From Saccharothrix espanaensis DSM 44229 (GTDB taxonomy: Bacteria > Actinomycetota > Actinomycetes > Mycobacteriales > Pseudonocardiaceae): a stretch of DNA of 64,000 nucleotides. The position numbers and the translations under genes were made by a program. Below the pieces are notes generated by a model. That model was given only the letters and a program-made list of their open reading frames with translations, was not told the DNA's origin and made no database searches. Positions 42,991 to 51,821 of this stretch are shown here, one piece after another. Numbering within the stretch: position 1 is the first letter of the stretch; the number at the start of each line of letters is the position of its first letter. Location of the stretch: NCBI RefSeq assembly GCF_000328705.1, contig NC_019673.1, positions 5,704,001 through 5,768,000 on the forward strand, in the 5' to 3' direction.

Positions 42991-44583
42991 ATGACGCTCC
43001 AACTCCGGTCCGCGGACCGGTTCCTGCTGATCTCGGCCAAGCCCGCGCCCAACGGCGGGTTGCACCTGGGTCACCTGGCGGGCCCGTACCTGCGCCAGGA
43101 CATGCTGCGGCGGCACTACCTCTCGCGCGGCGCGTCGGTCGCGGTGGTCGGCGGCACCGACCCGGTCGACTCGTTCATCTCGCTGCGCGCGACGCAGGAC
43201 GACCGCGACCCCGACCAGGTCGCGCACGGCTACTTCGAGCAGATCCGCGCCGACTTCGCCGCGCACGACGTCGAGCTGGACGCGTTCATCGACCCGCTCT
43301 CGCCGACCTGGCGGGACCGGTACGTCGCCTCCTTCGCCGAAGTGCTGGAGCGGGCGAAGGCGAACGGTCGACTTCGGCTGGAAACCGTGCCGTTCCCCTT
43401 CCGGGACAACGGTTCCGGCGCTTCCGGCGCGTGGGTGTGCGGCACCTGCCCGGACTGCGGGTCCGGCGTGTCGGGCTACTTCTGCGAGGACTGCGGGGCG
43501 CACTTCGACCCCGCGGAGATCGGCGCGCCCGTGCCCCGGTTCCCCGGGCAGGGCCTGACCTTCCGGCCCGAGTCCGACTTCTTCTTCCACATCGCGGAGC
43601 CCGCCGCCCGGCTGGCGTCGCTGGCCCGCGTCGGGGTGCCCGACGACCTGCGCGAGGTCGTCGCCCGGCAGTTCCGCGCCGGCCGCGACCTGGTCCGGCT
43701 CAGCGAACCGTCGGACTGGGGCATCCCGCTGGAACCGGGCTCGCGCCGGCGGTACTTCGGCCACGGGCTGCTCTACGGCTACTGCCGCCTGCTGGGCGAC
43801 CTCTACCGGGAGGTGACCGGCGAAGCCGGCCACCCGTTCGACGACGGTTCGCCGGTCACCACCGTGAACCTGTTCGGCATCGACAACACCGTCTCGCACA
43901 TGGTGAACATCCAGGCGATCGGCGAGGAGGTCGAGGGCTGGAAGGGGTTCGACGGGTTCGTGGTGAACCGGTTCCTGCGGCTGGAGGGCCGCAAGATCTC
44001 CACCAGCGCCCGCCACCTGGTGCACGCCGCCGACCTGACCGGCCGGTGCGGCCTGCACAGCGACGGCATCCGCTTCGCCCTCGCCGCGTCGAGCCCGACG
44101 CGGGCCGAGGTCGACCTGCACGTCGACGAGTTCGTCCGCGTCTACAACGAGATCTTCCTCGGCACGGTGTGCCGCGCGGTGGTCGACGCGGTCGCGGAGC
44201 TGCGTGACGCTCCCGCCACCGCGCCGACCACCGCCGTCGCGGCCCGGTTCGAGGAGGTCTTCGCCCGCGTCTGCGACGGGCACCGCTTCCCGGTCTACGA
44301 CCCGGCCGAGCAGGTGGCGACCGTGCTGTCCTGGCTGGCCGCGAGCCCCCCGGCCGGCGACCCCGACCGGTACGGCCGGCTCAAGGCGCTCTCGCTGCTG
44401 CTGTACCCGATCGCACCGCGCCTGGGCCGCTGGGCGTGGCGTTCGCTCGGTGCCGAAGGCGAACCCGCCTACGCGGCCTACGCCGGCTCGACGGTTCCGC
44501 GCCCCGATGGGCCGGCACCCGTCCCCCCGCCCGCCGATCCCGCGCGGCTGCGGGAGGCGATCTCGGCGGCAGCCGCCGGCTGA
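42991..44583 (+). CDS. MetRS-like protein of the hydrazine (N-N) synthetase type
   Basis: 530 residues resembling methionyl-tRNA synthetase: the HIGH motif as HLGH (GGLHLGHLAG), a four-Cys zinc knuckle (CGTCPDCG... CEDCG) and the KMSKS motif as KISTS (GRKISTSARH). A tRNA anticodon-binding domain is short or absent. In known hydrazinoacetate and related pathways (the Spb40-type enzyme), a cupin and a MetRS-like domain join an N-hydroxylated lysine to glycine or another amino acid through an N-N bond. Here the two are separate genes, between the hydroxylase and the FAD oxidase. ATG at 42991 has AGGA at proper distance; GTG at 42985 is too close to it. Confidence 0.88.
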   Translation: MTLQLRSADRFLLISAKPAPNGGLHLGHLAGPYLRQDMLRRHYLSRGASVAVVGGTDPVDSFISLRATQDDRDPDQVAHGYFEQIRADFAAHDVELDAFIDPLSPTWRDRYVASFAEVLERAKANGRLRLETVPFPFRDNGSGASGAWVCGTCPDCGSGVSGYFCEDCGAHFDPAEIGAPVPRFPGQGLTFRPESDFFFHIAEPAARLASLARVGVPDDLREVVARQFRAGRDLVRLSEPSDWGIPLEPGSRRRYFGHGLLYGYCRLLGDLYREVTGEAGHPFDDGSPVTTVNLFGIDNTVSHMVNIQAIGEEVEGWKGFDGFVVNRFLRLEGRKISTSARHLVHAADLTGRCGLHSDGIRFALAASSPTRAEVDLHVDEFVRVYNEIFLGTVCRAVVDAVAELRDAPATAPTTAVAARFEEVFARVCDGHRFPVYDPAEQVATVLSWLAASPPAGDPDRYGRLKALSLLLYPIAPRLGRWAWRSLGAEGEPAYAAYAGSTVPRPDGPAPVPPPADPARLREAISAAAAG

Positions 44584-44613
44584 CGTCCACCCGTTCGCGA
44601 CCCGAGGAGCACC

Positions 44614-44949
44614 ATGGTCAACCGCGTTCCCTTCCAGGCCCCGACCTCCAGCCGGCCGGGGGTGCACCTGCACGAGGCCGACTTCACCGCCTTCGGCGCG
44701 GGCCGCGTCCCGTTCGAGGGCGGCCGGTTCACGCTGGAGCCCGGCGCGACGTCCAAACCGGACACCCACCAGGTGTCGGAGTGCTGGATGATCGCCGGCG
44801 GCTCCGGCCTGCTGACCTACGACGGGGCCGAGCACCCCGTCACCGCCGGCGACTACGTGTTCTTCGAGCCGCAGAAGACCCACTTCATCCACAACAACGG
44901 CGCGGAACTGCTCACGATCCACACCGTGTGGTGGCTGGAGCAGGGATGA
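44614..44949 (+). CDS. small cupin, partner of the MetRS-like protein
   Basis: 111 residues forming one cupin barrel. Motif 1 is around GATSKPDTHQVSECWMIAGG and motif 2 is around GDYVFFEPQKTHFIHNN; His and Glu ligands for a metal (usually zinc) are present. In known hydrazine synthetases this domain is the N-N-forming partner fused to the MetRS-like domain. GAGGAG lies 5 nt before the ATG, and the stop overlaps the next gene as ATGA. Order hydroxylase/MetRS-like/cupin/FAD oxidase supports the assignment. Confidence 0.85.
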   Translation: MVNRVPFQAPTSSRPGVHLHEADFTAFGAGRVPFEGGRFTLEPGATSKPDTHQVSECWMIAGGSGLLTYDGAEHPVTAGDYVFFEPQKTHFIHNNGAELLTIHTVWWLEQG

Positions 44950-45986
44950 GCCCCACCGCCACGCCGGACGTCCCGGACTTCGACACCGTGATCGTCGGAG
45001 CGGGTGTCCTGGGCTGCGCGCTGGCCCACCGGCTGGTCGGCACCGGCCGCCGGGTCGCGTTGCTGGACCGGCGCACGGTCGGCTCCGGGTGCAGCGGCCA
45101 CGCCGGGGCGATCGCCTCGCCGTTGGCCCGCAACGACCGGCTGCGCGCGCTGTCGGCGCACAGCCGCCGGTGGTACGCCGACTACCGGCGGCAGCGCCCG
45201 GACGCGCCCCTGCGCACCCTCCCGATCCACTTCCTGTGCGCCGAGGGCAACACGGACGCGCTGCGGGAGCGGTGCACCGAGCCGTTGCGCCCCACGCCCG
45301 AAGCCGCGCTGCCCCCGTGGATCGCCGTGCCCGGTGACACCGTCGTGCTCGGCGGGCCGGAGGCGTTGCACGGCCAGGTGGCCGAGCTGTGCCGGGTGCT
45401 GACCGGGAGCGCCGGCGTGACGGTGTACGAGTGCGCGCCGGTGCTCGGGTGGTCGGGCGGGCCCGGTGCGTTCACCGCGGAGCTGTCCGACGGTCGGCGC
45501 GTCCGGGCCCGGGAACTCGTCCTGGCCAAGGGTTCCTGGCTGGCCGCCGCGGACCTGCCGCCGGGCGCGCCACCACCGCGCACCAAGAAGATCGTGTCCT
45601 ACGTGCTGGACCTGCCGGCCGGCCCGGCGGACCCGGTGGTCTACCTCGCCGACCACGACGCCTTCCTGCTCCCCCGCCCCGAGCGCGGCCAGTGGTGGCT
45701 GAGCATCACCTCGCCGGAGTGGGACTGCCACCCGGACGACGTTCCGGCCGCGTCACCGGACGACCTGCGCATCGTCCGTGCCGTCCTGGCGGCGTACGCG
45801 CCCGCAGCGGTGTCCGCGCTGCGCGGTGCGAGCGTGCACTGCGACTCCTACGCCGGCGACGGCGGACCGCTGGTCACCACCGCACCCGGCCGACCGGTGG
45901 TCGTGCACGGCGGTTCGGGCAGCGGATTCCGTTACGCGCCCGCCGCCGCCGACGCCGTGCTCGGCGCCTTGGAGGTGTCACGATGA
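44946..45986 (+). CDS. FAD-dependent amine/D-amino-acid-oxidase-type enzyme
   Basis: 346 residues of the DAO/glycine-oxidase family: N-terminal VIVGAGVLGCALAHRL, SGCSGHAGAIASP near the flavin, and C-terminal VVVHGGSGSGFRYAP. In the hydrazinoacetate pathway an enzyme of this kind (Spb39-like) oxidises the lysine-amino acid hydrazine adduct and frees the hydrazine acid. That role fits here by position. ATGA overlaps join it to both the cupin and the MATE gene. Confidence 0.85.
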   Translation: MSPTATPDVPDFDTVIVGAGVLGCALAHRLVGTGRRVALLDRRTVGSGCSGHAGAIASPLARNDRLRALSAHSRRWYADYRRQRPDAPLRTLPIHFLCAEGNTDALRERCTEPLRPTPEAALPPWIAVPGDTVVLGGPEALHGQVAELCRVLTGSAGVTVYECAPVLGWSGGPGAFTAELSDGRRVRARELVLAKGSWLAAADLPPGAPPPRTKKIVSYVLDLPAGPADPVVYLADHDAFLLPRPERGQWWLSITSPEWDCHPDDVPAASPDDLRIVRAVLAAYAPAAVSALRGASVHCDSYAGDGGPLVTTAPGRPVVVHGGSGSGFRYAPAAADAVLGALEVSR

Positions 45987-47359
45987 GCCTGCGCCCCAGA
46001 GCCTCGCTGACCGAAGCGCCGGTGCTGCGCAGCATCGCCGGAGCCGGTCTGGCGAACCTGCTGGCGTCGGTGATCCTGGTCGGGCGCAACCTGCTCGACG
46101 GTTTCTACGCCGCCGCGGTGTCGACCGACGCGCTGGCGTCGTTCACGCTGGTGATCCCGATCATCTTCCTGCTCATCGGGCTCAGCCAGGGCGTGAGCGT
46201 CGCGGCGAGCAACGTGCTGGCCACCCGCACCGGGGCCGGCACGCCGCCCTCGCCGGACTTCGTCCGCCACGCCGCGTTCGCCGCGCTCACCACGGCACTG
46301 GCCCTCGGGCTGCTGCTGGCCGTGGCCGCGCCGGCCGCCATGAGCCTGTACCGGGCGGATCCGGAGGTCCTCGACCACGCGGTGGTCCTGGCGCGCTGGT
46401 TGATCGCGGGCATGCCGGTGCTGTTCCTCTACGGGGTGTCCACCGCGATGCTGCGCGCGTTGGGCGACGCCCCCGGTGCCGCCAAGGCGGCCACGGCCGG
46501 GCTGCTGGTCGGTGTCGCGGCGACGCCCCTGCTGGTGTTCGTCACGCCGCCGTTCCCGGACGACCCGCTGGTCGGCATCGCGCTCGGGCTCCAACTCGGC
46601 TACGCGTGCACCACCGTCCTGGTCGCGCTGCGGTTGCGGCGGCGCGGTCTGCTCGGCGGCCGGATCGACCGGGCGACGCTGCGCGCCGACCTGTCGGCGT
46701 TCGCCCGGCTCGGCGTGCCGGTGGCCCTGACCAACCTGGTGACCCTCGGTGCCGCGTTCCTGATCACCGGTGTGGTGTCCAACGCCGGCACCGACGCGAC
46801 AGCGGCCTACGGAGTGGTGTCGCGGGTCGACCAGTTCGCGCTGATCGTGGTGAACAGCGTCATCCTCGCGCTGGTGCCGTTCGTCGGGCAGAACTTCGGG
46901 GCGGGCAGACCCGACCGCGTCCGCCAGGGCGTGCTGTCGGCACTGGCGCTGATGCTGGGCTGCTGGGTGTTGCTGGGCACGGTGCTGGCCCTGGCCGCGC
47001 CGGCGGTCGCCGAGCTGTTCGGGCTGCCGGGCGAAGCCGCCGTGACGGCCACCGGGTGGTTGCGGCTGTCCGCGCTGGCGTTCATCTTCCAGGGCGTCAC
47101 GATGACCGCCGTCGCGCTGCTCCAGGTGCTCGGCCGCCCGGGGCTCGCGCTGGTCGCCAACGCCGTGCACCTCTACGCGTTGTTGGTGCCGTGGCTGTTC
47201 CTGCTGGCGAGCGGGGACGACCCGGCGGTGCTGTACCAGGCGGTGGCCGGCGCCCAGATCACCACGGGCGTCGCCTTCCTGCTGATCGGGGCGTGGGTGT
47301 TGCGGCGGCGGACCGCGCCGGGCACGGCGGTGGACAAGGAGGGGGCGGCACATGCCTGA
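45983..47359 (+). CDS. MATE-family efflux transporter
   Basis: 458 residues with about twelve membrane helices in two similar halves (LVIPIIFLLIGLSQGVSVAASN in the first, VVNSVILALVPFVGQNFGAG in the second), typical of MATE proton- or sodium-driven exporters. Located inside the biosynthetic operon, it is the likely exporter of the product or a resistance pump. ATGA overlap with the oxidase. A second exporter candidate, an MFS protein, is at 53269. Confidence 0.88.
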   Translation: MSLRPRASLTEAPVLRSIAGAGLANLLASVILVGRNLLDGFYAAAVSTDALASFTLVIPIIFLLIGLSQGVSVAASNVLATRTGAGTPPSPDFVRHAAFAALTTALALGLLLAVAAPAAMSLYRADPEVLDHAVVLARWLIAGMPVLFLYGVSTAMLRALGDAPGAAKAATAGLLVGVAATPLLVFVTPPFPDDPLVGIALGLQLGYACTTVLVALRLRRRGLLGGRIDRATLRADLSAFARLGVPVALTNLVTLGAAFLITGVVSNAGTDATAAYGVVSRVDQFALIVVNSVILALVPFVGQNFGAGRPDRVRQGVLSALALMLGCWVLLGTVLALAAPAVAELFGLPGEAAVTATGWLRLSALAFIFQGVTMTAVALLQVLGRPGLALVANAVHLYALLVPWLFLLASGDDPAVLYQAVAGAQITTGVAFLLIGAWVLRRRTAPGTAVDKEGAAHA

Positions 47360-48551
47360 CGAGGTGGACCCGATCGGCGACAAACCGCTGTCCGGCATCA
47401 AGATCGTCGATCTGACCAGGGTGCTCGCGGGCCCGTACTGCACGATGATCCTGGCCGACCACGGCGCGCGGGTGATCAAGGTCGAACGCCCGCCGGGCGG
47501 TGACGACTCGCGGCACTTCGGGTCGTACGGACACGGCCGGTCGGCCTACTTCGACTCGGTGAACCGCAACAAGGAGAGCATCGCGCTCGACCTGCGGTCC
47601 GCGCCGGACCGAGAGGTCTTCGAGGAACTGCTGGCCGACGCGGACGTGCTGACCGAGAACTTCCGGCCCGGTGTCATGCGACGCCTGGGCTACGGCTGGC
47701 CCGAGCTGCACGCGCGGTTCCCGTCGTTGATCCACGGCAGCGTGTCCGGCTTCGGCGGCGAGGGCAGCCCGCACCGGGACCGCCCGGCCTACGACATGGT
47801 GGTGCAGGGCATGTCCGGCATGATGTCGGTGACCGGGCAGCCGGGCGGCCCGCCGACCAGGGTCGGGGTCAGCGTCGGCGACCTGGCGGCCGGGCTGTTC
47901 CTCACCGTCGGCATCACGATGTCGTTGCTGCGCCGGGCCCGGACCGGGGTCGGCAACCAGGTCGACATCGCCATGCTGGACTGCCAGCTGGCGTTGCTGG
48001 AGTACTCGATCGGCCGGCACCTGACCACCGGCGAGACCCCGGGACCGGTGGGCACCTACCGCCCGGCGGTGCCGCCGCCGTTCGGCTCGTTCCGCACCGC
48101 CGACGGCTACCTGGTGATCGCCGCCGGCAACGACAAGCTGTTCGCCGCGCTGTGCACCGCGTTGGGCCGGCCGGACCTGGCGCAGGACAGCCGTTTCGTG
48201 CAGGGCGAGGCCCGAAAGGACCACGAACCCGCGTTGCAGCGGGAGATCGAGGCGCTGCTGGCGCAAGCCGGCACCGGGCACTGGTGCGCGGTGCTGGGTG
48301 CGGCCGGTGTCCCTTGTGGACCGATCAACACCGTCGACCGGATGCTCGCCGACCCGCACGTGGCGGCGCGGTCGATGCTGGTGGACGTCGACGGGGGCGG
48401 CGCGCTGCCGAAGGTGGTGGGCACGCCGATCAAGTTCTCCGACGTCGCGGACCTGACCCGGGTCACCGCCGCTCCCGACCTCGACCAGGACCGGGCGCGG
48501 ATCCTCGCCGAACTCGCCGCGCGCACCGGCGGCGTCCGGGAGTGGTCGTGA
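47352..48551 (+). CDS. family III CoA transferase (CaiB/BaiF type)
   Basis: 399 residues with family III features: the N-terminal IVDLTRVLAGPYCTMILADHGA, VIKVERP, and the catalytic Asp in RPAYDMVVQGMSG, with GRTGVGNQVD-like motif RARTGVGNQVDIAM. It moves CoA between carboxylic acids. Inside an NRPS operon this is unusual. It may activate a hydrazino or beta-amino acid, or a dicarboxylate, for loading. It overlaps the MATE gene by 8 nt and the next oxidase by a GTGA. Confidence 0.88.
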   Translation: MPDEVDPIGDKPLSGIKIVDLTRVLAGPYCTMILADHGARVIKVERPPGGDDSRHFGSYGHGRSAYFDSVNRNKESIALDLRSAPDREVFEELLADADVLTENFRPGVMRRLGYGWPELHARFPSLIHGSVSGFGGEGSPHRDRPAYDMVVQGMSGMMSVTGQPGGPPTRVGVSVGDLAAGLFLTVGITMSLLRRARTGVGNQVDIAMLDCQLALLEYSIGRHLTTGETPGPVGTYRPAVPPPFGSFRTADGYLVIAAGNDKLFAALCTALGRPDLAQDSRFVQGEARKDHEPALQREIEALLAQAGTGHWCAVLGAAGVPCGPINTVDRMLADPHVAARSMLVDVDGGGALPKVVGTPIKFSDVADLTRVTAAPDLDQDRARILAELAARTGGVREWS

Positions 48552-49813
48552 CGGCGGGAACGGCGCTGTGGGCGGACCGGCCGTGGGCACCGAGGAGCGA
48601 CGCCCCGCCGCCGCGCACCGGGGTCCTCGTCGTCGGTGGCGGGATCACCGGCCTGGTCGCGGCGATCGACCTGGTGGCCCGCGGCGTCGCGGTGACCGTG
48701 CTGGAGGCGGGGGCGGCCGGCTCCGGCGCGTCCGGCCGGGCGTTCGGCTCGATCGCCCTGGGCTGCACCGCGACACCGGGCGCCTTGACCGCGCGGCACG
48801 GTGCGGAGCGGGCGCTCCGGATGTGGCGGGAATCGTCCGACGCCGCCGGGGTGTTCGCCGGCTACCTCGCGGAACTGGGCCTGGACGCCGGCTTCCACCG
48901 CGCCGGCCACGTCAGGGTGGCCGTGCACCGGGGCCAGGAAGAGGACATCCGGGCGCAGTACCGGCAGTGGCGGCGGTTGTTGCCGCAGGAAGAGCTCCGG
49001 CTGGCCGGCGGTGACGAACTGGCGGCGGAGTTCCCCGGCGCGGGCTTCCGCCTGGGGCTGGTGGACGAGCGCTCGGCGTCGGTGGACCCGTACCGGCTCC
49101 TGGGCGGGCTGGTGGCGCACTTCCAGGAACGTGGCGGCGTCTACGTCGAACACGCTCGCGCGGAAAAAATCTTGCGCCAGGGCAACGGTTTCACCGTGCG
49201 GCACCCGGCCGGCGAGACCACCGCCGAGCACGTCGTGGTGGCGACGAACGGCCACACCGACGGCCTGCTCCCCCGACTGGGCCGCCGGGTCTACCCGGTG
49301 GGCAGCTACATGATCGCCACCGCTGCGCTGCCGCCGGACTCGCGCGCCGCCCTCAGCCGCCGGACCGTGACCACCGCACACGTCCGCAAGAACTACTTCC
49401 GCCTCACCGGAGAAGGCCGCCTGGTCTACGGCGGCCGGCTGAACCTCGCCACGGGCCTGACACCCGCGCAGGTCAAGACCCGCCTGCACAACTCGATGCT
49501 CGGCTACTTCCCGGCCCTGGCGGACGTCGAGGTGACCCACGCCTGGGGCGGACGGCTCGGGTTCACCTTCGACCAGGTGCCCCACCTCGGCACCGACGAC
49601 GGCGTGCACTACGCGGTCGGCTACTGCGGCCGGGGCCTGCCGATGGCGGTGCACCTGGGCCGGCAGGTGGCACGACGAGTGCTGGGCCTGCCGGTCGAGA
49701 CGACCTTCGCCGACACGCCCTTCCCCACCCGGTGGTACTTCCGCCGCACCCCCTGGTTCCTCCCGCCCACCGCCACCGCCCACCGCCTGCGAGACCTCGC
49801 CCGCCGCCGTTGA
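48548..49813 (+). CDS. FAD-dependent amine oxidase (PuuB/OrdL-like)
   Basis: 421 residues: N-terminal VLVVGGGITGLVAAIDLVARG, the flavin-linked SGASGRAFGSIA, and C-terminal AVGYCGRGLPMAVHLG. It is close in style to gamma-glutamylputrescine and sarcosine-type oxidases, which dehydrogenate C-N bonds. It could oxidise an amine or hydrazine to an imine or hydrazone. The GTG start overlaps the CoA transferase stop. Last gene of the rightward operon; its end lies 5 nt from the convergent FhuF-like gene. Confidence 0.85.
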   Translation: MTAGTALWADRPWAPRSDAPPPRTGVLVVGGGITGLVAAIDLVARGVAVTVLEAGAAGSGASGRAFGSIALGCTATPGALTARHGAERALRMWRESSDAAGVFAGYLAELGLDAGFHRAGHVRVAVHRGQEEDIRAQYRQWRRLLPQEELRLAGGDELAAEFPGAGFRLGLVDERSASVDPYRLLGGLVAHFQERGGVYVEHARAEKILRQGNGFTVRHPAGETTAEHVVVATNGHTDGLLPRLGRRVYPVGSYMIATAALPPDSRAALSRRTVTTAHVRKNYFRLTGEGRLVYGGRLNLATGLTPAQVKTRLHNSMLGYFPALADVEVTHAWGGRLGFTFDQVPHLGTDDGVHYAVGYCGRGLPMAVHLGRQVARRVLGLPVETTFADTPFPTRWYFRRTPWFLPPTATAHRLRDLARRR

Positions 49814-49818
49814 CCAGG

Positions 49819-50619
49819 TCAGGAATGGCACTTCCCCGGCCTGGTGACGGCTGCGCCGGCCAGCGGGCAGGCGCGACAGGTGTTTCCGGATGGCGTGCGG
49901 TAGAACAGGCAACAGCTGCGGCGGGTGCCGTCGGGCAACAGGGTGCCGCGCAGTGCGGGTGCGGTGAGCAGCTCGTCGCCGAGGGTGCCGAGGCCGGCGG
50001 GCAGCGGTCGCAACGCACTGCGCAGGGCCGCGCCGGCGTTGCCCCACAGCAACCCGTCGGCGACCTTGACGACGGCGCGCAACCCGACGTGGAACGGGGT
50101 CAGGTGCTCCTCGACCACGGTGTGCAGCAGCAGGGGCGCGGGGTCGCCGGTGGTCCAGCCCCCGGGCTCGGGCAGGGACAGCCGCACGGAGGCGTCCTGG
50201 TCGATCCGGTACCGCAGGCGGCTCAGGTCGGGTACGACACCGCCGGTCGCCAGCGCGCCCAGGGCGACCGACCACAACCTGGCCGCCACCAGGAAGTGCA
50301 GGGTCGAGGCGGCCACCCGCGCCTCGGTGGCCTCGTACCGGGTGCCGACCCGCCGCACGGCCTCGGCCAGGGCGTCCCGGTCGTCGTAGAACGAGCGCAG
50401 CGGCTCGCCGGTGTCGTCCTGCCCGACGACGCAGGACGGGCTGATCCGCGCCGCCGAGGCCAGCGCGGCGGTGACCGTCGCGGGATCGGCAGGGCGGATC
50501 GCGTGCCGCTCGGTTCGTGCTCGCCCCACGGGCATCTCCGGGAACTGGTGGTTCGGGGCGGCGGCCCGCACCCGACTGGTCGTCCGGGACCCGCTCCCGG
50601 TTCCCGCGCCCACCGTCAC
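49819..50619 (-). CDS. FhuF-like ferric-siderophore reductase (2Fe-2S)
   Basis: 266 residues with a C-terminal Cys motif CC-x10-C-x2-C (RRSCCLFYRTPSGNTCRACP) that binds the 2Fe-2S cluster in FhuF-type proteins. These reduce Fe(III) in imported siderophores. Its presence is the best sequence evidence that the locus handles iron. Start is GTG at 50619, overlapping the ATP-grasp stop (GTGA). Confidence 0.82.
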   Translation of the reverse strand: MTVGAGTGSGSRTTSRVRAAAPNHQFPEMPVGRARTERHAIRPADPATVTAALASAARISPSCVVGQDDTGEPLRSFYDDRDALAEAVRRVGTRYEATEARVAASTLHFLVAARLWSVALGALATGGVVPDLSRLRYRIDQDASVRLSLPEPGGWTTGDPAPLLLHTVVEEHLTPFHVGLRAVVKVADGLLWGNAGAALRSALRPLPAGLGTLGDELLTAPALRGTLLPDGTRRSCCLFYRTPSGNTCRACPLAGAAVTRPGKCHS

Positions 50620-51821
50620 GCCGGCACAGCGCTGGGCCGCGGCGCCCGGACGACCGGGACGACGCGGCCGGCCGCGGCTTGGGCGCGGTGCAGGGCCAGT
50701 TCGGCGGTGGGACCTCCGGCGAGCACGATCCCGGTGCAGGAACGCTGATCGGCCAGGTGCTCGATCAGGTCGCCGGGGCTCGCGGTCGGGTACCACTCGA
50801 CGTCGCCGGGCAGGTCGGCGAGGCGGTCCAGGCCGTCCCACCCCGCCAACACCCCTGCCGCACGCGGGTAGAGCGCCACGAACGCGGTCGCGGCACCACG
50901 ACCGGGCCCTCCGTCGAGCAGGTCCGGGCGCGCGCCGAGGGCGACCTGCACCATCGAGTCGTAGACGTTGGTGCCCAGCGCCCGGCAGAGGGCTTCGCCG
51001 ACGAGGGCCCCGCCGATGCGGGCGTTGACCTCCACGACCTCGGGTCCGGTCGTGGTGAGGACGAACTCGGTGTGGGCGAAGCCGCGCTCGTGCCCGGCGG
51101 CATCGAGCACCCGCCCGATCCAGCCGTCCAGGGCGGCGAGGTCGTCGGCGGGGAAGGCGACCGGGAAGGCGGACGCCTCCTCCCGGTGCGCGGGTTCCGG
51201 GGACAGGACCCGGCTGAGCACGCCGAGCAGCCGGGTCTCACCGCGCCAGGTGATGGTCTCGGCGCTGTAGAGGGGGCCTTCGAAGTACGGCTCGGCGACC
51301 AGCCTGCCCTTGAGCGCGGTGCCGGCGGCTTCCCGCAGCGCCGCGTCACGCTCGGCGGAGGTCCGGGCGAGCCACACCGCGCGCGACGAGGTGCCCGCGG
51401 AGTCTTTGAGCACCAACGGGAAGTCCGCTGCCGTGGTCGGGTCGAGGGGGCCGCTGCGGCTCAGTCCGCGTTCGTGCAGGCGCGCCCGGACGGCGGCTTT
51501 GTCGCGCAGCACGCGCACCGCGTCCGGGGACGGTCCGGGCACGCCGAGCCGGTGCGCCAACTCGGCTCCCGGGATGGCCCAGGTGTCGGTGGAGCTGATC
51601 AACGCGGCCACGTCGGGCAGGTCGCGCAGCGCCTTCTCGCAGGCCGTGACGTCGGTGGTGTCGACGTCCACCACCCGCACACCGTCGCCGCAGCGGGCCA
51701 GTTCGTGGGTGTAGGTGGAGCGGTCGCCGGTGAGCAGCACGAGATCGTGCCCCGCATCGCGGGCCGCGTCGGCGATGCGGCCGAGCCCGAAGGTGAGGGC
51801 TTCCAGCAGTACGACGGTCAC
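50616..51821 (-). CDS. stand-alone ATP-grasp ligase
   Basis: 401 residues with the ATP-grasp fold: N-terminal VVLLEALTFGLGRIAD, FPLVLKDSAGTSSRAVWL, AEPYFEGPLYSAETI, and the metal-binding EVVEVNARIGGALVGE. Members such as those near cysteine-synthase-like enzymes join amino acids or make small amides. GTG start overlaps the upstream PLP gene's stop (GTGA). It may attach a beta-substituted alanine made by that PLP enzyme to another carboxylate. Confidence 0.85.
   Translation of the reverse strand: MTVVLLEALTFGLGRIADAARDAGHDLVLLTGDRSTYTHELARCGDGVRVVDVDTTDVTACEKALRDLPDVAALISSTDTWAIPGAELAHRLGVPGPSPDAVRVLRDKAAVRARLHERGLSRSGPLDPTTAADFPLVLKDSAGTSSRAVWLARTSAERDAALREAAGTALKGRLVAEPYFEGPLYSAETITWRGETRLLGVLSRVLSPEPAHREEASAFPVAFPADDLAALDGWIGRVLDAAGHERGFAHTEFVLTTTGPEVVEVNARIGGALVGEALCRALGTNVYDSMVQVALGARPDLLDGGPGRGAATAFVALYPRAAGVLAGWDGLDRLADLPGDVEWYPTASPGDLIEHLADQRSCTGIVLAGGPTAELALHRAQAAAGRVVPVVRAPRPSAVPA

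Noticed and set aside
44604-44949. Cupin as an ectoine-synthase or regulator-type cupin
   Set aside because: Position between the MetRS-like gene and FAD oxidase, with overlap to the latter, fits the hydrazine synthetase partner better.
29782-49813. Assignment of the locus as negamycin-like (beta-lysine plus hydrazine)
   Set aside because: The aminomutase and hydrazine genes recall that product, but the N-N cassette type, NRPS modules and siderophore uptake and reduction genes do not fit it.
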